Source: CAZVWV01 sp964631745
GTDB lineage: Bacteria; Bdellovibrionota_C; UBA2361; JBGSMV01
Reading direction: 5' to 3'
Length of the DNA: 41,406 nt
Assembly: GCA_964631745.1 (NCBI GenBank)
Contig: CAZVWV010000011.1
Span: 1-41,406, forward strand
Positions 8,155 through 17,276 of the stretch are shown in pieces; the first letter of the stretch is position 1, and every line of letters begins with the position of its first letter. The notes beneath the pieces were generated by a model. The model was not told the DNA's origin. It ran no database searches and saw only the letters and a program-made list of their open reading frames with translations. A program made the translations under genes and the position numbers.

Positions 8155-8844
8155 CTATCGCCCAAAGAGCTCGTCCAGCGAGGCCCCCTGGCCGCCCTCC
8201 CCAAACTTAGGCAGCTCGTTCCGATGTTCGGCCGCCTCCTTGGCTATACTCTTGAAAGGCGCGTTGGCGTAGTCGGAAATAAGCATAAAATATTCCCGCT
8301 CGGCGGCGCTTCTGCCCTCTTCTGCCGTGAGCACAGCTGTTAAGCGGTCCATACCTTTTAAGATCTCCTCTACCGTCTCCGTGTTTTTGGCGTCGTCGGC
8401 GATCTCGGAAAAAATGGCTGAGGTATAACTTATCACTTCCAAATTCGGCTCCCTCTGTTTTGGAATTGGACTGGGGGTCGGCAAGACCTCCCCCTTCTTG
8501 GCCGATTTTAAACGCGAGGGTTTACATCCGGAGGCGAACGCTTTCAATAGCGGCCGACAGGAGAGGCAGGATTCATCTTTGTAAGCATTGATGTCCAGCA
8601 TGGCAAAGGTTACATCCTTGCGCCCATCTTTTTCGATCGAATCACAAAGCGCTTTAAAAAGCGTGCGATGTTTAAGTATAATCGCTTCCGAGAATTTCTT
8701 CTTGGGCGCATCGGGGTTTTTTTCTTTGGCGGCTCCTGCAAAGGAGGTTGAGTTCATCGGTTTAAAATCTTGAGCTTGGCAATCAATACCGGCTAAAATA
8801 AAGCTGACGGAAATAATAACCAGCGCGACAGAAATCTTTGACAT
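8155..8844 (-). CDS. Secreted hypothetical protein with a Cys pair
   Basis: I do not recognise this 229-aa protein. It starts with a signal peptide (hydrophobic VALVIISVSFILAGI, probable cleavage near CQA-Q at 22-25), so it should be periplasmic or surface-exposed. The mature part has CLSC and a nearby CKPS motif (three cysteines within about 15 residues), a low-complexity Lys/Pro linker, and a helical C-terminal half with no clear family. It is transcribed divergently from the cystathionine beta-synthase gene with 75 bp between starts. There is no obvious functional link to its neighbours. Confidence 0.6.
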   Translation of the reverse strand: MSKISVALVIISVSFILAGIDCQAQDFKPMNSTSFAGAAKEKNPDAPKKKFSEAIILKHRTLFKALCDSIEKDGRKDVTFAMLDINAYKDESCLSCRPLLKAFASGCKPSRLKSAKKGEVLPTPSPIPKQREPNLEVISYTSAIFSEIADDAKNTETVEEILKGMDRLTAVLTAEEGRSAAEREYFMLISDYANAPFKSIAKEAAEHRNELPKFGEGGQGASLDELFGR

Positions 8845-8919
8845 ATACGGATTTTAACCGATAGCCAATTACCCACAATATGGTAGATTCGGAACAATAT
8901 ACTTTTATGGAGCTCGGCG

Positions 8920-10296
8920 GTGAAATATTTCAATAATATTCTTGAGGCGATCGGCAATACCCCCCTGGTCAAACTGAACAAAGTTGTCGACAAGAGCTGC
9001 GCCACCGTGCTTGTCAAATGCGAATTCATGAACCCAACAGGCTCCATCAAAGATCGCATGGCGGCTTATATCATTGAAGGTGCTGAGCGCTCCGGAGATT
9101 TGAAACCTGGCGGCACGATCGTGGAGAACACTTCTGGAAACACGGGTCTGGGCGCCGCCATGACCGCGGCTGTTAAAGGGTACAGAGCGGTTTTCACGAT
9201 GCCCGATAAAATGAGCACGGAAAAGGTTAATATGCTGAAGTCCTTTGGCGCCGAGGTCATAATTACCCCTACCGATGTTCCTGGCGATTCCCCCCAGCAT
9301 TATGTAGAAACAGCCAAGCGTGTGGCGCGCGAGACTCCTAACGCTTATTACCTAAATCAGTATCACAATCCCAAGAACATCGAAGCACACTACCAGACCA
9401 CCGCTAAAGAACTTTGGGAGCAGACCGGTGGCGGCAAATTCGACGCCTTCGTGGCGGGAACCGGTACGGGCGGAACTCTTTCGGGTGTTGCAAAATATTT
9501 TAAGGAACAGAAAAGTACGGTGCGTATGGTTGGGGTCGACCCGATCGGTAGCGTGCATTACCATTATTTTTACACTAAGACCATGCCCACTCCCTTTGTT
9601 TATAAGGTTGAAGGAATCGGGGAGGATATTCTTTGCGGCGCCATGGATTTCTCTGTGGTGGACGAGATGCGTCAAGTTAACGATAAAGAGAGTTTCCTGA
9701 TGGCGCGTCGTCTCATACGAGAGGAGGGTCTCTTTTGTGGAGGATCCTCTGGCGCCTCCGTCCACATCGCTGTGCAGATTGCCCGCGAACTTGGACCTGG
9801 GAAAACTGTAGTGGCGGTACTCACCGATTCGGCATCACGCTACATTACCAAGTACCTCTCCGACTCCTGGATGAAAGATTACGGATTTTTGGAAAGCGCG
9901 CCGGATCTTGGGTTAATCGAGGATTTATTGAAGATTCAGGGCGGTAGAGCAGTAATTACCGTGATGGAGTCCGAGTCACTTGGCAGTGCTATCGAACGCA
10001 TTAAAACTCACTCGGTCTCTCAACTTCCGGTCTTGGATGGAAAAGGTAAACCTGTCGCCATTATTCATGAAGTGGATGTCTTGCGGGCCCTGCACGATGG
10101 CAATCACTCGCTAGAGTCGAAAGTTTCTGAAATCGCCGTGCCCATAGATGGTTTGATTTATCCAAAGGCCAGGATTGAAGAGCTCTTCAAGATATTTGAG
10201 ACTGACCGCGTGGCGGTGGTTGTGGATGCGCAGAAGCTCTTAGGTATAATCTCGAAGATTGATCTGATAGATTATCTTGCAAAGCGCAAAGGTTAA
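8920..10296 (+). CDS. cbs: Cystathionine beta-synthase (PLP + CBS-pair domains)
   Basis: This PLP enzyme condenses serine with homocysteine to give cystathionine, the first step of reverse transsulfuration. The catalytic domain has the PLP Lys44 in TGSIKDRM, the substrate loop TSGNTG (71-76) and the phosphate-binding GTGTGGT. Residues about 335-458 form a CBS-domain pair (VSQLPVLDGKGKPVAIIHEVDVL visible in part), as in full-length eukaryote-like CBS; the N-terminal haem-binding extension is absent. The start is GTG with GGAG 8 nt upstream. The next gene, a cystathionine gamma-lyase, begins 30 bp downstream, completing the pathway and favouring CBS over plain cysteine synthase. Confidence 0.88.
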   Translation: MKYFNNILEAIGNTPLVKLNKVVDKSCATVLVKCEFMNPTGSIKDRMAAYIIEGAERSGDLKPGGTIVENTSGNTGLGAAMTAAVKGYRAVFTMPDKMSTEKVNMLKSFGAEVIITPTDVPGDSPQHYVETAKRVARETPNAYYLNQYHNPKNIEAHYQTTAKELWEQTGGGKFDAFVAGTGTGGTLSGVAKYFKEQKSTVRMVGVDPIGSVHYHYFYTKTMPTPFVYKVEGIGEDILCGAMDFSVVDEMRQVNDKESFLMARRLIREEGLFCGGSSGASVHIAVQIARELGPGKTVVAVLTDSASRYITKYLSDSWMKDYGFLESAPDLGLIEDLLKIQGGRAVITVMESESLGSAIERIKTHSVSQLPVLDGKGKPVAIIHEVDVLRALHDGNHSLESKVSEIAVPIDGLIYPKARIEELFKIFETDRVAVVVDAQKLLGIISKIDLIDYLAKRKG

Positions 10297-10326
10297 GAAC
10301 GAATAGGAATAAACTAGGAGTTAACA

Positions 10327-11478
10327 ATGAGCAAAGAGATTGGTTTCGGCACCAGAGCGGTGCACGCTGGGCAAACCCCCGATCCTCAAACGGGGGCGGT
10401 CATGACCCCAATTTATTTTACCTCGACCTATGCTCAGAGAAGTCCAGGAGACTTTATTGAGCCGTATGATTACGGCCGCACCGCCAACCCGACCCGCGCC
10501 GCATTGCAACAAAACATCGCTGCACTCGAAGGCGGCAAGTTTGGTTTATGTTATTCCTCCGGCTGCGCGGCGCTGGATTGCGTTCTGCACCTGCTCTCTG
10601 CTGGTGACCACGTGGTTCTGTGTGACGATATTTACGGGGGAACATTTAGACTCTTCGATAAAGTTTTCACACGCCACGGCATTACTTTTACATTGGTTGA
10701 CATGTCGGACTTAAAAGCCACGGCAGCGGCGTTCACCAGTAAGACTAAACTGACCTGGATTGAAACACCCACCAATCCGCTTTTAAAGGTGATCGATATT
10801 GAACGTGTGGCAGAGATTGCGCGCAACCATGCCGCTTTAAGTGTAGTTGACAATACTTTTGCCAGCCCATATTTGCAGAATCCTTTAAGTTTGGGGGCCG
10901 ACATAGTCTGCCATTCGGAAACTAAGTATATTAGCGGACACTCGGACGTTATTGGCGGCGCCTTGGTTGTGAATGATGCGCAACTGGAGGAGCGTTTGCG
11001 TTTTTTGCAGAACGCCGTTGGCGCAGTGCCTAGCCCCATGGATTGTTTTATGCTTCTGCGCTCCACCAAAACTCTGCACGTTAGAATGGAGCGGCATTGC
11101 CAAAACGCCGAGCAAATTGTGAAGTTCCTCGGCCAACATGCTGCCATTGAGAAAGTTTATTATCCCGGTCTCGAAACCCACCCGCAACACGCTGTGGCCA
11201 GACGTCAGATGCGCAGATTTGGTGGGATGGTCAGTGCAGTTGTTAAGGGCGGCTTACCGGCGGCGAAGCGCGTGCTAGAGAAAACAAAAGTTTTTACCCT
11301 GGCTGAGTCTTTAGGTGGTGTTGAATCGTTAATAGAGTTACCCGCTGTTATGACTCACGCCTCTATCCCCGCGGCTCAACGCGCCAAACTCGGCATCTCC
11401 GACGGCCTAATCAGGCTCTCTGTCGGTATTGAAGACGTTGATGACTTGCTGGCGGACCTTGAGCAGGCGTTACATTAG
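10327..11478 (+). CDS. Cystathionine gamma-lyase (Cys/Met metabolism PLP enzyme)
   Basis: The 383-aa protein belongs to the MetB/MetC/CGL fold-type I PLP family. The PLP lysine is Lys200 in SETKYISGHSD, with the cofactor motifs YDYGRTANPTR (47-57) and SSGCAA. Family members either cleave cystathionine to cysteine or make it from O-acyl-homoserine. Position directly after cbs argues for the gamma-lyase role, giving homocysteine to cysteine conversion. The start ATG has a TAGGAG site 6 nt upstream. It ends 11 bp from the convergent MoxR gene. MetB activity cannot be excluded from sequence alone. Confidence 0.85.
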   Translation: MSKEIGFGTRAVHAGQTPDPQTGAVMTPIYFTSTYAQRSPGDFIEPYDYGRTANPTRAALQQNIAALEGGKFGLCYSSGCAALDCVLHLLSAGDHVVLCDDIYGGTFRLFDKVFTRHGITFTLVDMSDLKATAAAFTSKTKLTWIETPTNPLLKVIDIERVAEIARNHAALSVVDNTFASPYLQNPLSLGADIVCHSETKYISGHSDVIGGALVVNDAQLEERLRFLQNAVGAVPSPMDCFMLLRSTKTLHVRMERHCQNAEQIVKFLGQHAAIEKVYYPGLETHPQHAVARRQMRRFGGMVSAVVKGGLPAAKRVLEKTKVFTLAESLGGVESLIELPAVMTHASIPAAQRAKLGISDGLIRLSVGIEDVDDLLADLEQALH

Positions 11479-11489
11479 TTTCTTCAAAG

Positions 11490-12731
11490 CTAATTATAAT
11501 CCTGATTATTCCAGGCCTGTTCACGCTCGACCTTTAGCGGGTCTTCAACAATATCTTGTAGCACTAGCCTTCCCAGACGCGCGTGAATCTCCTCTACCGC
11601 AGCGTTACGTGCGTCCGGCACTAAGGGGTCCAGAAAGTCAGGATGGTAACGCATCATATGGTCTAAGACGGCGCGATCATGTTCTGACTTTGCGATAATG
11701 GGCCAGACGCATTTGCCCACATAGGCAAAATCGCTAATCTTCCATTCTAATAGCTTAGTCACATACAACCCGGCGGTTAACAGCTCCTCCGGCGCCGGGG
11801 GCCTTTCGAACTGATAGGAGCCGCCGCTAAAGCGCATGCGGTCTGCCACGCTCACTAGATTTGCGACCAGGCGCGGGTCGCAATGCGGTGAAAGGATCTT
11901 TCGCTCCAAGGTCGAATCTAGGTAGGTCATCTGAATCGGATGACAGCGGCGCAGCAGGGCTTCATCCAATCTGCGATTAAAGTTCTTGGTAAAGATTAGA
12001 AGTATATTGTCAGGGTTTGCATCTATGGGCGGTCGCGATTCGAGCCAAATTCTGGCGTCTTGAATTGGTCCCAAAAAGAAGGTGTCCACATCTGATTCCG
12101 GTTTATCCAATTCGTCCACCAGTAAAATAACCGGACGCTCTCTGGAGGCCAAAAAGGCTCTCGATAGTATTCCCAAGTTCATAAGCTTGTCCGGGTCGAT
12201 GCGATCTCCGGCCATGGCGGTGGCAATCGCGAAACTTGAGGGGGACTCTATCAAGTTATTTAGCGGCATGCCCTTATAGCAACTTAGACAAAGCAGCTCC
12301 GCCCCCGTAATTTTCGAAAGCGATTTGGCCATAAAGCTTTTGCCGCAGCCTGAAGGCCCTTCCAACAAAAGCGTACGAATCTTGCTGGTGGGCGTGTTAA
12401 GAAGTAGCGAAATCTGAATGGCGTTGTGCGGCAAGCACTGGTATCCGACCAGCTCTAGCTTGCGAGCTAACTCCTCGGGACCACCAACGCCTTGGAATCC
12501 AAGGCAATCCGGTACGTACTCGGAAGTGTATTGGCTGTTGACAAAAGTATTTCCAGGAGGGCGTGCTTGGGCATTGTTCCGCTTGGTATCTTGAAAGGCT
12601 GCGATTTCAACCAGGCTGGGTTCGAAGTCCAGCCGCTCTATGCCTATCGTTGGGCCCATTTTTGGGCCGATCTTTGGGCCGATCTCTAAGCCGCTGTCGT
12701 TGTTTTCAGAATTTGAATCCGCAATGCTCAT
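11490..12731 (-). CDS. MoxR-type AAA+ ATPase
   Basis: This 413-aa AAA+ protein has Walker A GPSGCGKS (125-132) and Walker B VILLVDELDK (201-210), followed by a sensor-1-like stretch (ILLIFTKNFNRRLDEALLRRC) typical of MoxR/NorQ ATPases. Such ATPases usually act as chaperones with VWA-domain partners; no VWA or DUF58 gene is next to it, so its client is unknown. The first ~30 residues contain the imperfect repeat IGPKIGPKMGPTIG, encoded by a 12-bp tandem repeat near 12644-12690, and look disordered. It converges with the gamma-lyase gene. Confidence 0.72.
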   Translation of the reverse strand: MSIADSNSENNDSGLEIGPKIGPKMGPTIGIERLDFEPSLVEIAAFQDTKRNNAQARPPGNTFVNSQYTSEYVPDCLGFQGVGGPEELARKLELVGYQCLPHNAIQISLLLNTPTSKIRTLLLEGPSGCGKSFMAKSLSKITGAELLCLSCYKGMPLNNLIESPSSFAIATAMAGDRIDPDKLMNLGILSRAFLASRERPVILLVDELDKPESDVDTFFLGPIQDARIWLESRPPIDANPDNILLIFTKNFNRRLDEALLRRCHPIQMTYLDSTLERKILSPHCDPRLVANLVSVADRMRFSGGSYQFERPPAPEELLTAGLYVTKLLEWKISDFAYVGKCVWPIIAKSEHDRAVLDHMMRYHPDFLDPLVPDARNAAVEEIHARLGRLVLQDIVEDPLKVEREQAWNNQDYN

Positions 12732-12818
12732 GGCAAAAACCTTCTAAAGCTAGTTAGGCCTATCGTTAACCTAGCTTTAAAGAGTTATGCCGGCATTTCA
12801 GAAATTGTGACTTAGAAC

Positions 12819-15164
12819 TTAGGCAGCCCCACCCGCAGCGCGCTTGCGCTTCCGGCCAGTCTCTGAAGGATTGTAATAATAGTAGTAGTAACGGTTATAA
12901 TGGTAATAGTCGCCACCGCGAATATCAACATCGTTCAGCACCACACCCAAGATGCGCGCACCGACGGAGATTAGTCGCTGCTTTGCGTCCCGTGCCACAG
13001 CCTGAGGAGTAGCGCCGCCCTTTAGCACCATCACTACTCCGTCAACCAAGCGGGATAAGACAACGGAATCCGTCACGGGCAAAACGGGCGGAGAGTCGAT
13101 CAAGACATAATCAAAGCGCTTGGCAAGTTCATCTAACAAAGAAGCCAACTCCATAGAACCCAGCAGCTCGGCAGGGTTGGGCGGAATACGACCACTGGTG
13201 ATAATCGAACAGTTCTTCATACAGTCGGTAATCAAAATCTCATCCAGCGAAGCCTGTCCCGTTAAGGCTTCCACTAATCCTGGCCGATCGGCATCGATTC
13301 CAAAATGTTTTCTGACGCTGGGCTTACGCAGATCACCGTCAACCAAGACTACGGTACCGCCAGAGCTGGCCAGCGCCGCGGCCAAATTGGCCGACAGAGT
13401 AGTCTTGCCCTCGGCCGACTGAGCCGAGGTGATTAAAATAGTTTTTGGCGGTTGTCCGGCCTGGGATAGCAGTATTCCGGTTCTAATTGAGCGGTAGGCC
13501 TCGGATGCCAACGATTTTGGAGCTCTGTTAAACAGGGCAACTTCATTGCGATTCTCAAGCAGCGATGGGACGCCTGGCTCGGAGGGTTGTACTGGTTCAC
13601 CGGTCGCGTTATCGCCCGAGGACTGCTGTGGTCCGTCAAGCAGAACCTGCTCCAACGAAAAACTTGGCACCACTCCGAGACATGGCAAGCGTAAGAGCGC
13701 GTGTAACTGCTCCGGTGTTCGCACGGTGCTATCAACATAAGCCAACAGAAAGGCCAGTCCGGCGCCAATTCCTAAACCGAAAAAAACAGCCCCGAGCAGA
13801 ATAAGCCTCTTTCTCGGAAAGCTGGCTGTCTCCGGGACGGCTGCAAAATCTACGATCGAAATATTGCTGGCGTTACTCTCCACTGCCAAAGAAGTTTCCT
13901 TGATCTGTCTCAGCACGTTCTGCAGAAGCTCTCGGGAGGAGGTCAGATCGCGGTTTAGCACGTTATACTGAACTTGCCGTTTCGATAACTCAAAAGCCTG
14001 ACTCTTCTGTTGTTCGAGCTCCTCTTTTAGATTTTTCTCCTCTTCAGCCGAGGCCAGAGCCTTGGACTTTAAGCCAAGCACTATCTGTTTGCGCGCCTTC
14101 TGCACCGAAGAACGCAACTCCTCGATCTGGGCCTTGAGTTGTTTCATGCGCGGGTAGCTATCCGTAAACTTAGCAGACATCTCACCATATTCAGCCTCTA
14201 ATTTAGCCAACTCCGAACGTATACCTTGTGTTGAAAAATCATCGTATCCGGCAGAAGGATTTGCCAAGGCAGCCTCGGCTTCATTATAGATGTTTTCATT
14301 TTCGATGCGTTTGGCCGTGGCGGAAGTTAGAAGTTGGTTAAGCTGCGCCATCTTCTGAACCGTGATGTTTTCATCCTTATTAAGAGCGACGATAGAATTT
14401 TCCTCGGCATAGTCCGCCATTTCACGTTCCAAATCGGCAACTTTCTCACGCAGTTCTTCGGCCTGCTGATTCAAGAATTTCAAGCCGCTGGCCTGTTGAT
14501 TAATGCGCAAGTCTCTAACCCATTCGATATAGGTTTCTGCATGCTTATTGGCGATATAGGCAGAGAGATCGGGATTATCCGTAGTAGCGTTTAATACCGC
14601 CAAGGATGTGCGCCGCACCGGTGTAATACTAATATTACTGAGATAACGTTTAATGGTCGCCAGGCTGTGTTTATAAACCGTACTATCTGAAAGCGCTTTG
14701 GTTTTGGGTTCGTCAGCGTACATCCAAGAAAACAACCCTGACCTAAGCCGCTTGCCTTCAATGGCGTCAGAGATCTGTTTGTCGGAAAGAATCTTATCGG
14801 CTAACGAAAAGCTACCAAGTTGATCTAGCTGGGTTTCAAGATAGGTCGACTCTTTACTTTTTTGCTGTATCAAATCTTCGATCTTAGTGGCGGTAAGCAC
14901 CGGCTCGTAGGACGAGATGCTGATCTTAGATTGAGCCGTGTACAACGGCGTCGCCGTAAAGCAATATATAATTCCCCCTAACAGCGCCACCAATAAGGAG
15001 GTTCCCACCACATAGCGGTATTTGTAAATCGTGCGCCAATATTCAAATAGACGATTTTGATCCTGCCCAAGCGAATCGAAGCTGCCGATGCTAAGATCCC
15101 CACCCTGTACTAGATGGGCCGGTAGCGGCCTTACTAATCGCTCCGTCGGTAATTTATTTTCCAT
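12819..15164 (-). CDS. wzc: Exopolysaccharide chain-length regulator / tyrosine autokinase (Wzc-like)
   Basis: The 781-aa inner-membrane protein joins a Wzz-type co-polymerase domain to a BY-kinase. Membrane segments are near residues 50-70 (VVGTSLLVALLGGIIYCF) and 440-465, with a long coiled-coil periplasmic region between them. The kinase has Walker A SAEGKTTLSANLA, Walker A' LVDGDLRKPSV and Walker B VLIDSPPVLP. The C-terminus carries a dense tyrosine cluster (YYHYNRYYYYYYNP) for autophosphorylation in trans, a mark of this kinase family. It controls polymer length and export with the Wza-like protein encoded just upstream. It has a ribosome binding site AGAGGAT before ATG. Confidence 0.9.
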   Translation of the reverse strand: MENKLPTERLVRPLPAHLVQGGDLSIGSFDSLGQDQNRLFEYWRTIYKYRYVVGTSLLVALLGGIIYCFTATPLYTAQSKISISSYEPVLTATKIEDLIQQKSKESTYLETQLDQLGSFSLADKILSDKQISDAIEGKRLRSGLFSWMYADEPKTKALSDSTVYKHSLATIKRYLSNISITPVRRTSLAVLNATTDNPDLSAYIANKHAETYIEWVRDLRINQQASGLKFLNQQAEELREKVADLEREMADYAEENSIVALNKDENITVQKMAQLNQLLTSATAKRIENENIYNEAEAALANPSAGYDDFSTQGIRSELAKLEAEYGEMSAKFTDSYPRMKQLKAQIEELRSSVQKARKQIVLGLKSKALASAEEEKNLKEELEQQKSQAFELSKRQVQYNVLNRDLTSSRELLQNVLRQIKETSLAVESNASNISIVDFAAVPETASFPRKRLILLGAVFFGLGIGAGLAFLLAYVDSTVRTPEQLHALLRLPCLGVVPSFSLEQVLLDGPQQSSGDNATGEPVQPSEPGVPSLLENRNEVALFNRAPKSLASEAYRSIRTGILLSQAGQPPKTILITSAQSAEGKTTLSANLAAALASSGGTVVLVDGDLRKPSVRKHFGIDADRPGLVEALTGQASLDEILITDCMKNCSIITSGRIPPNPAELLGSMELASLLDELAKRFDYVLIDSPPVLPVTDSVVLSRLVDGVVMVLKGGATPQAVARDAKQRLISVGARILGVVLNDVDIRGGDYYHYNRYYYYYYNPSETGRKRKRAAGGAA

Positions 15165-15228
15165 CCGGTAAATCCTCTTTACAGAAAACTAAAATTAGGC
15201 TGAGTTAAACGCGCATTACTAAGAGAGA

Positions 15229-16374
15229 TCAGGGCATGAGATTGACCGTTCCGCCAACGCCAACATTGATAATCCTTGTAACCCCTTCAAAAGTATCCTG
15301 CGTCATACGTTTACCACTGTCGGAAGGAACTCTAATCACATCGCCGTTCTTAAGACGGATGTCAGGTTCCTCTCCCGTCGCAATTTTTTGAAGATCCACG
15401 AGCAGGCGCCCCTTCTTACCCGGCGAGATGTCCCTTAACACCTCAACTTCGTCAATTTTTGCGGAATAAGTTATGCCTCCAGCAGAGGCCAGCGCTCCCA
15501 ACAGTGTGGCCTGCCGACCAAGCTCATAAGAGCCGACCTTTTCAACCTCGCCATCAACCATGACTTTACCGGCATCGGGTACGACTAGCATATCGCCACC
15601 TCTAACCGGAATCTCTAATGGGATGCCACCCGAAGTTCCCAAAATCTGATCTATGGAAAGTTCAATTGTTGAATTAGCAAGCTTATTAGGATCCTGCGAG
15701 TCAAGAGCCAAGCGCGCCCGCGCGCCAGGCTCATTAGAGCCAGATACACCGGAGAATTCCGCAGGAATAAAATTAATATAGCCACCGGCCTTATCGCTGA
15801 TCCCTCCGGCCTGACTTAGCAGCTCCAGTAAACTATTGCTCTCTTTGGTTAGCGGATAGTAGCCCGGCTTTTCGACCGCTCCCATCACCCCAACTTTTTG
15901 ACTGCCGTAACCCTTCACAAAGACGGAAATCTGGGGGTTCTTTACGTAAGTGGCTAGTCGATGGGCAAGCTCAATCTTAAGCTGTTCCTCTGTTAAGCCA
16001 GCGGCCTGTACCGCCCCCACTAGCGGTAAGGGCAAGAGCCCGATCTGATTGACCCGCGCCACTAAATTTAGTTCAGGCACATCAAACACGTTTAATTCAA
16101 TCTCATCCTCCGCCCCGATCTTGTATCCCGGATTAGAGCTTGGAGCGTTTTGTAAACGCTGGGAAATTAAGTTCAGAGCCTTAATTTGAGAATTCTTTTC
16201 AAGCGCTAGAAATTCTTCCCTTTCCTGTGCCGGGTCGATCACTGGCAACCCTTTGGCCAACGAGGTCTTAACCACCTCAGAACGGGGGGGGGTAATCGAT
16301 TTGGAAGCACACCCCGACAGAACGAGCAGCGCCAATATATAATTAACCCAGGACAATTTTCTCATTCCAAACAT
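15229..16374 (-). CDS. wza: Outer-membrane polysaccharide export lipoprotein (Wza-like, SLBB domains)
   Basis: This 381-aa protein has a lipoprotein signal with lipobox LSGC (Cys22), then a Poly_export domain (YKIGAEDEIELNVFDVPEL, then KNPQISVFVKGYGS) and two or more SLBB repeats (GVMGAVEKPGYYPL and VMVDGEVEKVGSYEL). Wza-type proteins form the octameric outer-membrane channel for capsule or EPS. It starts 5 nt after the stop of the short solute-binding-like gene and is followed by the tyrosine kinase, so the three are likely co-transcribed. A run of nine C (9 G on the plus strand, 16284-16292) lies just after the lipobox codons, a possible slippage site. Confidence 0.9.
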   Translation of the reverse strand: MFGMRKLSWVNYILALLVLSGCASKSITPPRSEVVKTSLAKGLPVIDPAQEREEFLALEKNSQIKALNLISQRLQNAPSSNPGYKIGAEDEIELNVFDVPELNLVARVNQIGLLPLPLVGAVQAAGLTEEQLKIELAHRLATYVKNPQISVFVKGYGSQKVGVMGAVEKPGYYPLTKESNSLLELLSQAGGISDKAGGYINFIPAEFSGVSGSNEPGARARLALDSQDPNKLANSTIELSIDQILGTSGGIPLEIPVRGGDMLVVPDAGKVMVDGEVEKVGSYELGRQATLLGALASAGGITYSAKIDEVEVLRDISPGKKGRLLVDLQKIATGEEPDIRLKNGDVIRVPSDSGKRMTQDTFEGVTRIINVGVGGTVNLMP

Positions 16375-16379
16375 AAAAC

Positions 16380-17276
16380 CTAGCTCTCGTATTTGAAGCT
16401 CAAGGGATCCAAACTCTTTTCGCAGTTCACCAAAAATCCCTTGCGCTTTACCAAACTATATCCAAGACAAGATGCAACCAACAAGGTTTCATCCTTACGC
16501 GCCTTCGAAAGTACCACCTCGTCCTTAGTCAAAAACAAATCTACAGTCCCGATGCGTATAGCCGCAAGCGCTTGATTGGGATCTCGGAATCCCCTAAATT
16601 TAAGCTCCTCCAATCCGCCCGTCCGTGACTGATACGTCACACGCCGCAAGCTGATCTCGGTTTGCGGCTTAAATGCCGTAACCTCGAAATCGCCGCTTCC
16701 GACGAGATTGGTGCCTTGGCCTAAATGCTCTCCGAAAAGTTCCGCGCTGGACTTCTCGACAATGGGGCAATCGATAAGGTCAAGGGCCAGCCGGTTTGCG
16801 TCCGTGGGCGCCTCGGATAGGTAAACATCTACCCATTGCTCCGCCCCTTCGGCCTCGAACTCCCCTTCCCGGCCCTTAACCATGGACACATAAGATAGCT
16901 TCCCGGCGCGCTGACACTCTCGCAATGAGTACATGACATCCGACGACATGATTGCGGCGCCATTAGAGAAACTCTTGTTTTTTGCCAAATGAAATGACCA
17001 CTGCTTCTGGTCAGCGCTCACTGACAGATTATCGACCAAACTGAGTGTATACGGTAGAGCGCCATCAGATGACGCAGCAGTCAAACTCTTGGACACGGCC
17101 GCACGTACGAAGTTCGCGGCCGGGCTCTGATCTTTAATATAGTTGAGTCGCTCGCTAAATTCTGGGAGGCCAATTACCACTATTTCTTTTCCTGCCGCAA
17201 GCGTGTGGGAAGAAAGGAGCGCCAACCAAACAAGCGTCAACAGTCGATGTAAAGAGTATCTACTTGAACAAATCAT
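16380..17276 (-). CDS. Short family-5 solute-binding-like protein in the EPS operon
   Basis: The product (298 aa) has a signal peptide (LLTLVWLALLSSHTLAAG) and the N-lobe signature of SBP_bac_5 (OppA/DppA) proteins: LSVSADQKQWSFHLAKNKSF followed by SNGAAIMSSDVMYSL. The RIGTVDLFLTKDEV stretch resembles their hinge region. Typical members are 500-600 aa, so this one lacks most of the C-terminal lobe, with no trace of it in frame downstream. No peptide transporter genes are near. It overlaps the upstream gene by 4 bp (ATGA) and precedes wza. It may be a repurposed periplasmic sugar- or peptide-binding component of the polysaccharide system; this is inference. Confidence 0.65.
   Translation of the reverse strand: MICSSRYSLHRLLTLVWLALLSSHTLAAGKEIVVIGLPEFSERLNYIKDQSPAANFVRAAVSKSLTAASSDGALPYTLSLVDNLSVSADQKQWSFHLAKNKSFSNGAAIMSSDVMYSLRECQRAGKLSYVSMVKGREGEFEAEGAEQWVDVYLSEAPTDANRLALDLIDCPIVEKSSAELFGEHLGQGTNLVGSGDFEVTAFKPQTEISLRRVTYQSRTGGLEELKFRGFRDPNQALAAIRIGTVDLFLTKDEVVLSKARKDETLLVASCLGYSLVKRKGFLVNCEKSLDPLSFKYES

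Noticed and set aside
7997..8272. Plus-strand 91-codon open frame
   Set aside because: It is made by the palindromic repeat and then lies antisense to the hypothetical gene at 8155-8844.
11479..11489. Terminator between the convergent gamma-lyase and MoxR genes
   Set aside because: Only 11 bp separate the genes and no hairpin with a T-tract is visible there.
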